Shown here one piece after another: positions 1 through 8,711 of a stretch of 20,768 nucleotides of DNA. Position numbers and translations under genes: made by a program. Where the stretch lies: NCBI GenBank assembly GCA_025201705.1, contig MU617167.1:1-20768 (forward strand). Direction: 5' to 3'. Source of the stretch: Dissophora ornata (taxonomy: Eukaryota; Mortierellomycota; Mortierellomycetes; Mortierellales; Mortierellaceae). The notes under the pieces were generated by a model, which was given only the letters and a program-made list of their open reading frames with translations, had not been told where the DNA came from and ran no database searches. How positions within the stretch are numbered: position 1 is the first letter of the stretch; each line of letters begins with the position of its first letter.

Positions 1-1141
1 TTTTTTTTTTTTTTTTTCCTCGTGAAATCGCAGTGCGGCCTCCACTCTTTCTCGACCACGTCTACTCCATCTGACCTCCCAGCGGAGAGAAGTTTGTTGA
101 ATTTGAGCATAATTCCTTCTTCTCCCTGATCACGCTCATCGCGTTGGCAGGCCGGCTTTATTTTTTGTCGCGGATATATTTGCTTTCAGCGATCGAAATT
201 TCAGGAACAAAAAGTGGTGCCTGAAAATGCTTAATATGGACCACACCTTTGGCTGCCATTGATGAAAATCAAAAGCCCGCAGCCGAGCGTTTCTGGGAAC
301 GCTCTTTTGTTTCTTCTGTGCTGTGTGCTCAGGCATGAAGCGGCGCGACATGGCATTGCATTGATAATCCACCAATGTCAATCGATCCTTTTAGATTGCC
401 TCCTTTTCTCTCTCATCGTCGTTCAATCAGCTCTATCAAATCAGACGATGCATGTATTGATACCGAAATATTGCAAGTATGCAAATGCCACCATCTCGAT
501 GCAGTGCGAGTCGGTCATTCGCACTGTGCGAGTGTGCAGTCTACATGTGTATCATAAACTGCATGGCTGCTGCGGCTGGCTGGAAAAAATGGGGAGGTGT
601 AATATTAAGATATTAAGGAAGATCGGGCAGTGATGACCCATAGTCCTAATGTATACTCACTAGAGTTGATGCGCCTTTAAACCCCTGGCGATCAGCGCAG
701 CTTGCCATCATGCTCTGATCGGCGACACTCGATACAACTCATAGCGGCATCGCAACTCCAATCAAAATATTATGGTCTACCTATTTCACTCGCCAACAGT
801 TAACAGCAATACCATTTCAAGCCGTCTGGCGTCAACAATTCCCCCACTTTCCATACATGAAATCTCAAAGTCGCTGCGACACCTCTCAGTCAACATTGTG
901 CAATTGAAGCGAGACATAATGTCGACCACAATTATCGAACTTCGCTTCTGAAGCAGTGCCAGTTAACGGCACGAGGCTCCGAATATCTACGTTTGACTAT
1001 CTGCGGATGAAAATGTCCATGAAAGTATGCTACGTTCAAGGGCCACACCATCATCCTTATTCTTCGTGTCTTTTCCATCATGCACAATCAAATTCAAAAT
1101 GCGGGTGATTTATTCGGAAGAGGAGAGAGATAAATCAACAT
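1..1141. other. Left-edge non-coding stretch, 3' flank of eS19
   Basis: I see no gene here. The open frames are short and resemble no family I know. The stretch opens with a run of 17 T. An 8-bp inverted repeat lies at 502-509/519-526. The last part (about 1109-1141) is the 3' untranslated region of the eS19 gene, which is read leftwards. An exon of a gene lying mostly left of the window cannot be excluded. Confidence 0.5.
1109..1114 (-). terminator. Polyadenylation signal of eS19
   Basis: The minus strand reads AATAAA here, 27 bases past the stop codon of the eS19 gene. Position and sequence fit a canonical cleavage/polyadenylation signal. Confidence 0.6.
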
Positions 1142-2416
1142 TTAAGCCTGAGCCTGGGCAACGGAGGCAGCGATACGGTCCAAATCACGCTGACCATCGA
1201 CGGTGATCTTGCGGCCACTAAAATGCCAAGACAAGGAATAGTAATAGGGTACAATGTTAGGAAAGGTAAGACAAGGCGATAAGCAGTATATTGTGTATTA
1301 TCCTTGATTGCACAAACGTACCCGTTCTCGTCAGCCTCCAAGACGTTAATCTTCTCCAAGGCCTGGAGGACCTTGCGGGCGATGGAGCCGGAAGACTTGA
1401 CGTGGTGGGAGGGGCGGGAACCGCGGTTGACCGTACCACCGTGGAGCTTCTTGAGAGCACCGACACCGACGCTGCGGCGGAGGTAGATGTGGCGGGCAAC
1501 GGAGGCTGTGAAGAAAGGGACAAGGGTTAGTCCTTTGACCTCTGATCAATGGCAATGAGGTGATGATAGCGTAGCAGAGGGCGTTCCATGCTTGTACAAT
1601 CCCGGGTTATCTGTCCTGTATTTGTTTGCAGATACGGCGATGTGTCTCACATTGCCGCCTTTGTAATCCTGCTGGTTCCTGTTATTCAGGTCAGGCTGGT
1701 GATACCATGACACTTCAAGGTAGGATTCGTTGCACTAGCTATATGCTGCACGTCGATAAGACTGGATGGGTGTGTTCGAGATAAAGCCTCTAGCGCGATT
1801 CTATTCCGGCGTTTCTCTCAAGCCGGGACTGAGAATAGATGCAACGCACTGGTGCTCCGTTGTTATAATCGGCCATCAAATTGCATCCTGGAAATCAATG
1901 AAAAAAAAAAATATTTATCCTGAAGCTATCCATCGAGATGACGGTGTGTGTTGATGATGGTGGTGATCTTCCTTGCGGTGGTTGAAACGGAAAGCCTTCC
2001 TGAGTGGTGTTGCGATTCGAATAAAAAATCCCTAAAGTATTACCAGCGCGGACGTAGAACCAGTCAGGGTCATAGGGAGCCAACTCCTTGCTGGTACCGG
2101 TCTTGACCAGATCGACCCACTTGGGGATCTCGAGCTTGCCGGAACTAAAATGATTCAGGATTGCAAGGAATGAGGAAGAAATCGTCCATCAGAACATGGT
2201 TGAAATTTGATGATTCGTTCCCCATGATCCCATCTGAATGTCAAATCCCCGAAAACAATGATGAAGCGTAATTCCATGATCCTTGTTGTAGTCGTCCCCG
2301 CAATTCCTGAAAAATTATGTTGCGACTAATACTCACCGCTTGAGGTAAGCGGCGTAAGCACGGTTGAAGTCGTGAGCGTTGATGTCCTTAACGGTGACCG
2401 AGTAGAGGGCAGCCAT
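1142..2416 (-). CDS. RPS19: 40S ribosomal protein eS19 (four exons)
   Basis: Structural protein of the small ribosomal subunit head, needed for 18S rRNA maturation. Exons on the minus strand: 2416-2337, 2144-2044, 1505-1322 and 1217-1142, joining with matching phases into 146 residues, the usual family length. The protein begins [20 protein letters not shown] and continues through [36 protein letters not shown] and [20 protein letters not shown] to a C-terminal [17 protein letters not shown] block. All of these are hallmark eS19 segments. The start ATG (2416-2414) sits in AAAATGG context. Introns are 192, 538 and 104 bp; the second is unusually long for this window. AATAAA follows 27 bp after the stop. 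The gene is divergent from the MFS transporter gene at 4071. The family call is essentially certain. Confidence 0.97.
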
Positions 2417-4070
2417 TTTAACGAATTGTGAAAGGGATTTCCAAAACAATTAAAACATGGATACGTTTATAGTCCACTCGGATTCCATCCACTTAAGGGT
2501 ATTGGAAACGAAACGTGATTGGCTGGAAGTGTGGCTGAAATTTTTTGCTCTCGCTGGGCGGAGATCCATCTCTCTCTCACTACAAACTACGGTCGATACG
2601 CGTAATTACTCGGCCGTTGACGAACATTTACGGCCTTCACTCTCCGCACGCGTCGCAATGCTCCCTTGACAGGCAAACGGGCAGGTGCTTCTGACGCTGT
2701 GGATTGTGCTGTGAGCATTTTAACGTTGCCTTCATGTTCCATGGTCCACAAAGCAAGAGTATGAAATGTCACACGAGGATGCAAAGAGCGTGTGGAGAGA
2801 GAAATGGACATTTTAGTAAGCCGTCGGGAGTATATATCCGCCTTCTTTATGCCGACTATAAACAAAATCGGCCATAACTATCGTTCTCCTCCATCACTCC
2901 TGGCGAACAGACTCGCGGCTTTCTCGGACAAATGTAATGCCTTGGAACCCATTTTGAGTTTTAACTGTCAGGTGTACTTTGCCTCGTTCTTATTCAATGC
3001 AGGAAAAACGAGTCAGCCCCTAACTCCCCCACACATGCTTCTTCCAGTTTACCTTTTGGGAGTTTAATCCTCTGCATAAACTCTGTGGAAACAGGGTAGA
3101 CGTTTGTGCGAGTCAACGCATATCTCAGTCCCAATGCAAGTAATTATACCCGGCCTTTTCCTCAGCTTCCTTTACTCTCGATGCCTGTACTCTCCTGCCA
3201 GCTGCTACTGCATTGCTCCAGCAACCGAAGACCTGAGCTGGGATTAGAAGCAGAGAAGGAGCAGAATATGAGGCAGATATACACAAACATGATAGGACAA
3301 AGCGCACCAACAAGGACTAGTCCTTTGTTTGTTTGTTTCTTTGTTTGTGGATGATGTTTGTGGATGTTGTTTGTCGTCGCCTAATCGTATTTCCCTGCAA
3401 GACGCCGCCATCCATCACTCTCTTGCTAACTACAAGTCCATGCTTTCGTGGCACGCGTCTATTTGAAGTAGCGCAAGGGTTCCAAGTATCCCCGCACAAT
3501 ACCCACGGTGCTGTATTCAAGTATACGTGGGGTCAGCCCATCATTCTTGATCGAGATATTGTTTGCATTTGAAACCCACACGGATGAATTGGGATTTGAT
3601 TGTTCAGAATGATTAGCCGTTTGAGTGGTAACGTTTTTCAGCATAGACTTTTGGTTTTTTTTCATCTCCCTAATTTTTTTTCTTTGCTTCATGACAAGTA
3701 AGCAAGGAGGAAAAGAGGGTGAGGAAACAAAGCACCGGGTAGATTATATACCCGCCGCTTTCGTCGGTTGGTCTTGTTCGACAGTACGCGCTAGTCGCAA
3801 CCAATATTTTTTAACAAATAAAACCCATTCCCCATTCACACCCACTTTTAATTTTCGATTTTTTTTTCCTTCACTCTCTCTCTTCTCCGTTTGCCGCTTG
3901 TTCCTCGTCTATTGCGCTTCCTTTCTTACCTCTCTCGTGCTCTATCAGACCCCCATTTCCTTCTGACCCTCCCACTGTGGGTTACTGCACTAGACCCCGT
4001 TAAAATCTCCAAAGCTCCCCCGTAATCCGCGGCTCAATTCCATTTTTATCGTATATACCGAAATCTGAAC
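2417..4070. other. Divergent intergenic region (eS19 / MFS transporter)
   Basis: It holds the promoters of eS19 (leftward) and the MFS gene (rightward). No coding region is recognisable, and the scattered 60-110-codon frames show no family resemblance. Visible elements: TGTGGCTG at 2530-2537, one base from the HomolD box TGTGACTG known from ribosomal protein promoters; a TATATAT run at 2831-2837; a TTTG-rich stretch with a period-13 repeat at about 3325-3373; TTATATA at 3744-3750; and a long CT-rich tract before the MFS start. Confidence 0.6.
3744..3970 (+). promoter_or_regulatory. Probable core promoter and CT-rich leader of the MFS gene
   Basis: TTATATA at 3744-3750 is followed by a pyrimidine-rich tract (about 3849-3970), a common layout at fungal promoters. 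The start codon lies 100 bp beyond the tract. The transcription start is not shown by the sequence. Confidence 0.4.
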
Positions 4071-6080
4071 ATGTCTGAAAAGCACGAATATGTCGAGGAT
4101 CCAGCGACGGCGGGCTCCTCAACGTCCAAAGTCGAGACTCTGAATTACCCCGAGTCTGTCACCCACCACAGAGATGCAGACATTGATCCTTCCATCGAAG
4201 AGAACCTGGAATACGAGATGGGACACCAGAACAAGGAGCAGGCTGCGCTCGATATCGAAATGGCGAAGGCCCGCAGGTCGACGGCAGAACCACCCGCCAG
4301 GCGTTGGATCGTTCTTGCGACAGCGACTCTTGGAGCGCTGTTTGTCTCGCTCCAGGGTTCCGCCCTCATTGTCGCGTTACCAGATTTGATGCAGAGTCTT
4401 GATGTAAATTATTTCAATGTCATTTCTTGTGATTCTTCTCCAATGAGGTGTGATTTGAGGCGACTCACACGCGACCATACCTCTTTACACCACACACTCA
4501 GATCGACTTTTCTACAATCATTTGGGTACTCTTGACATATACCCTGGCCATTGCTGCCACAGTGCCGTTCCTGGGCTACATCGGTGATGCGGGCTTGAAG
4601 GGTATTCGGTACGCGTTTCGTTCGTCTTGCAACGCAACCATGCAAATCGTATTAAGGATGCGAGGACTAATGCCCTTCAACTTGTAGGTGCCGGATGTTC
4701 AACATTGGATTCTTCGTCTTCACGCTCGGTTCCCTACTCTGCGGACTCTCCCAAAAGAAGCATAATGGGTACGACCTTCTGGCTTACCGTGTGGTCCAAG
4801 GACTCGGAGGCGCTCTTCTCTTCTCCAATTGTTTTGCAATAGTTGCCGACAAGTTTTATCCTTACAACCAAGTTGGCTTAGCCAGCGGTATCATTAACAT
4901 CGCATTTGCGGCAGGGACGATTCTGGGACCCGTTATTGGAGGAGCCACAGTTAAGGCCAGTTGGAAATGGGTTTTCTTCTTTAACTTGCCCTTCGGAGTA
5001 TTGGGGACGGTTTCCGGATTCCTTTTCTGCCACGACACGATTTACCCTCATATTCAATACGCGTCTTTCAAAAATCTAACAAAGACGTTCGATTATACGG
5101 GTTTCGTCAGCTTGACGACGAGTATCACGCTACTCTTTGTGCTCGTGGTCAGCGCCCTGTTCCCGAATGGCAAACTTTCGGATACTGGATCGTTGGTCGG
5201 AATGGGCATTGCGCTGGGAATCTTGTTCATCATTTTCTTGATCCAAGAGACCGTCGTCCGTGGCGGCAAGCGGTTCAACCCTCTCAAGGCGCCCTTTATG
5301 GATTTCAGACTCTTCACGAACTGGGTCTTTAACAACACAGTCGTCTTAGGTGGTCTCGCAGGAGGTGTTGCTCGAACCAACTTGACGTTCTCTTTCATTT
5401 TCTTTTTCCAGGGGCCTTACGCTAAGGACCCGCTGGCGGCTGGTATTCTCTTGATCCCGTTCGGATTGGGAATCATGATTGCGGGTATGCCCTCAGGAAA
5501 ATTGGCCGATACCATCGGATTCCGGTACCTGTGCTGCGCAGGTCTAGGGCTGGCTTCGATCGCGACCCTGATCATGCCCATCGTGATTCAGCCGTGGACT
5601 AACACCTGGGCCATCTCTGCGCTCTTGCTCGTGGACGGTCTCGGCTGGGGTCTATACTCGTCCCCCGCAGCGTCAATCTCTATACTCTGTATTCTGCCTC
5701 AACAGCGATCGTCGTCATCCTCGCTTCGTATCATGTTTACGATGTTGTCTCAGATGATTGCCATTGTCATTTGCTTCAAGGTCATTATCTCGGGTATGCC
5801 CCCCGCTGCAGTACAAGAGCTCTTCATCTATGGCGGTGGAATCGATGCACAGTACCTGGACTCGTTTATGCATGGATGGAGAATTGTGTGCTGGGTGACC
5901 TTTGTCATAACCTTGATCTGCTGCATTTTCTCCTGGTTTCTGCCTGTCCGACCAGTCAGAGCAACGCCACAGGTTGACTCTGAAGAGAGCAGTGTTGCAG
6001 AAGTCGAAGAAGAGGTCGAAGAGAACAACGTCTCAGGAGTCGAAGAAGATGCTGCCGCAGAGATGGAAGTGGTCAATTAG
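4071..6080 (+). CDS. MFS transporter, DHA2 (14-helix) drug:H+ antiporter type
   Basis: Predicted membrane exporter of 610 residues. Exons 4071-4403, 4502-4608 and 4688-6080 are joined by two short introns (98 and 79 bp, GT-AG) with matching phases. A hydrophilic N-terminus of about 77 residues precedes roughly 14 hydrophobic segments. Diagnostic features: a motif-A-like loop GYIGDAGLKGIR after helix 2; the antiporter motif C, GPVIGG, at about 227-232; the DHA2 signature SWKWVFFFNLPFG at about 238-250; and a second-half motif-A copy, GKLADTIGFR, at about 417-426. The C-terminus is a glutamate-rich tail of about 35 residues, probably cytosolic. Known fungal DHA2 members export drugs, siderophores, basic amino acids or metabolites. 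No substrate can be assigned here, and no biosynthetic genes adjoin it. Confidence 0.93.
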
Positions 6081-6671
6081 AAAGAGTAAAGAAATTTACC
6101 ATATAAATATCCTAATAGTAGCCACGTCGTATTAATTACTTCGATCATCGCGACAGCTTTCCAGCTGCTCGGTGAATGTGTTCAGTTGGTCGTTCGAGTG
6201 AGATAAGAAGCGCGACCTGTGCCGTGTATTTCGAACGTACTAGGGCAACATGTCGTTCTTAGATCAATATCGCGGCTGTCCTAGACTCAGCTGTACCCAT
6301 GGTGATGGAGGATTCTCAAGGCAAAAGGTCTCCGAGAAGGGTCATAAGCTTGTGCACAGATATTTTCATTATGGAGCTGGTCATGGTAAGCTTTGTTCTT
6401 CTTGCGTGCCGGTCTACAGCTAACACGTGTTCATACTATTGTGATGAAAACATTTCTTCATAGATTAAACTCGATAGACAGCCTAGAGACGCGTCGTTAC
6501 ATCTTTTTTGTTGATGTGGAGACGCTACTGTACATGTACAGCATTTAATAAATACTCTGACCAAGCACAAACGTAAATGCCATAGCATGAAAAAGCGTCT
6601 CAAAGCCAGCCTTTATTTTTGTGAGAGAAAAAGAGGGATACGTTGAAAAAAAAGGGAGGACTGAAAAAGAT
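6081..6671. other. Convergent 3' intergenic region
   Basis: The MFS gene (from the left) and eS4 (from the right) end here, so it should contain both 3' untranslated regions and little else. No coding frame is supported. A perfect 14-base palindrome lies at 6528-6541 and a plus-strand AATAAA at 6546-6551, 466 bp after the MFS stop. Confidence 0.6.
6612..6617 (-). terminator. Polyadenylation signal of eS4
   Basis: The minus strand reads AATAAA, 54 bases past the eS4 stop codon. Confidence 0.55.
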
Positions 6672-8513
6672 TTAGTTGGCAGCGCGGCGACGGTCACGCT
6701 CCTCAGCAATGGTGAGCTTGACACCCTTGTTCTTGGGGAGGGAGACCCAAGGCTTGTTGCCCTCACCAATGACGAAGACGTTGGAGAGACGGGTGGCGAA
6801 CTGGCGGTCGAGGACATCCTTGATGTGGACGATATCGAAGCCTCCGACGTGGCGTTCACGGTGGGTGATGACACCGACACGACCAGTGTTGCGACCTCCA
6901 GTGACCATGGCGACGTTACCAACTTCGAACTTGATGTACTCGTTGAACTTGCCAGTCTCCAAGTCGAGCTTGACGGTGTCGTTGACCTTGATCAAAGGAT
7001 CGGGGTAACGGAGGGTGCGGCCGTCGTGGGTGACAACGAAAGGAATGCCCTTGGAACCGAGCTGGACCTTCTTGACCTTGCACAGCTTGTACTTGGCCTC
7101 CTCGGCGGTGATACGGTGGACGGTGAAGCGTCCCTTGGTATCGTAGACGAGACGGAAGTTCTCACCAGTCTTCTCGATGGAGATGGCATCCATGAAACCA
7201 GCGGGGAAGGTCGTGTCGGTGCGGACCTTGTTGTCGACCTTGACGAGACGCTGCATAAGGATGGACTGAACCTCCTTACCGTTGAGGGCGTACTTCAGAC
7301 GGTTGCGGATCAAGATGATGAGGGGCAAGCACTCACGGAGCTTGTGGGGACCAGCGGTAGGTCTGGGAGCCTACAAAACCAGCACGCACAAAATTGTTGA
7401 AAAGTATGAGTATTGATTGTCTACTTTTGTGGAATATTGCGATGGAGCGCATCCTGCGCAAGTGCTTGATGTGTCTGTAGGTTGAATTGAATATAGGGCG
7501 AGTCGTGCTCTGCTGCATAATATCGTCTCCTGTCATCATTTCTGTTGTACCCTGTACTTGTTTATGACTGGGATGGTGGCAGACATTTCCTCGGTCAAAG
7601 TTATGGTCGTTGAGTTGGACGACATCTGTTTCCGGAAGTCAATTGCTGGTACAACCCGTTGTCTGGCTTGTTGTCGCATGGAATAAACGAAGAAGCTCAG
7701 TCGACCTTGTAGCGAAGTGCTACTGTGGGACGTCCAGGAGCCTCTTTCGTATGCTTGTGTTGAACGCCACCAATTTCCGGTGAGAAACGCACAGCATAGC
7801 TCTCAGAACAGTAGCGTTTATGTTGAGAACTGTGCTTTCTGGTTCCTGAGCTTCCAACTCTGCGATGTTGCGCCGCAGCTTGTTCTGATGTTTTTCCACT
7901 TCCTGCCAAGATGATCAGGTCCTGTTCATTCCTGTCGAGCCCAAAAATCCTTCTGGAAGTAGAAAATAATATTGTGTCAAACATACATAGGTGCCGGTGA
8001 GCTTGTCCAGCATCCAGTGCTTGGGGGCATTGAGGCGCTTCAGGTGCTTTTTGGGTCCACGAGCCTAGATTTAACGAGGTCATATAATAGCCGATCTGAG
8101 GTTAGGTTGTGCAATCACGGAAAACTGACTTGGCTGACACTGTTCTGTAGATCTCTTGTTGCTGATCGCCTCCTTAGTAAGTGCTATTCTCCAGTCCTAT
8201 GTTGCAAGGCTCGTCCTCTTTGGCGATAGCTCTCCCTGGTTCGCTTGCCATCCCAGATTCGCCCCACTTCATTGTCCAGGTGCTGCCTTGGTTATGACAT
8301 CCTCTTGGTGATGTATAGTCAATCTCGTCCACCCTCTTTGCAGAGTCCAGCATTCCGGTCTTCCAGCAGGCATGGTTCTGTGTTGATTGGTAGGGTGATC
8401 GATGATGGCGGTTCCGTTATCGTAATCGATGGATGGAGCCGCATCCATGTAATCTGTCTCCAGTGCGTCGGATCCATGGGTGCGCTGTGTCTTCTACGAC
8501 AGTCACAAACCAT
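6672..8513 (-). CDS. RPS4: 40S ribosomal protein eS4 (three exons, first exon tentative)
   Basis: Small-subunit ribosomal protein that binds rRNA. The certain exons are 8064-7987 (26 codons beginning [20 protein letters not shown]) and 7370-6672 (232 residues plus stop, beginning [18 protein letters not shown]). Together with an initiator Met the product is 259 residues; the yeast protein has 261. Domains in order: eS4 N-terminal domain, S4-like RNA-binding region, eS4 central domain with YDTKGRF, and a KOW segment ([14 protein letters not shown], about 181-194). The second exon opens at the GCT codon right after AG, so the Met must come from an upstream ATG-only exon, as in human RPS4X. The best candidate is ATG 8513-8511, with a GTTTGT donor and AAAAATGG context. 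The alternative is ATG 8251-8249 with a GC-AG intron. Introns are 446 (if 8513 is right) and 616 bp. Confidence 0.95.
8500..8507 (+). promoter_or_regulatory. HomolD-like box (CAGTCACA)
   Basis: This is an exact match to the HomolD element that acts as a core promoter box in ribosomal protein genes of Schizosaccharomyces pombe and other fungi. Here it lies next to, or just inside, the proposed start of eS4 (it reads TGTGACTG on the minus strand). If functional, it would argue that translation starts further downstream, near 8251. A partial HomolE-like GGTAGGGT lies about 110 bp away. An 8-base match can also arise by chance. Confidence 0.3.
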
Positions 8514-8711
8514 TTTTTCTGCAGATGTTAAAGGGGGGTTCTCTTACTGCCAGATCAAGCCCTTTTTACAGGCTCAAAGGGGGCTTAGATGCACATTCGT
8601 GGATTCAACTCAGTCAAATTCAGCTTCCCAGGATCCCGGGGGTTATTTTTATGATCTATAGACATAATATTGTTTACATATGGACATGGCTCCTAGTGCC
8701 GTGTTTGAGCG

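Noticed and set aside
259..633. 124-codon plus-strand frame near the left edge
   Set aside because: There is no recognisable domain, the composition looks random, and no splice partner or promoter is evident.
630..718. Possible C/D-box snoRNA on the plus strand (GTGATGA at 630-636, CTGA at 715-718)
   Set aside because: The flanks do not pair into a terminal stem and no convincing internal C'/D' pair is seen. Boxes this short recur by chance.
6621..7400. 259-codon plus-strand frame opposite eS4
   Set aside because: It is the antisense shadow of the highly conserved eS4 exon, whose codon bias leaves the opposite strand open.
7371..7986. Possible C/D snoRNA in eS4 intron 2 (ATGATGA on the minus strand near 7540)
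   Set aside because: No CTGA D box follows on the sense strand before the intron ends.
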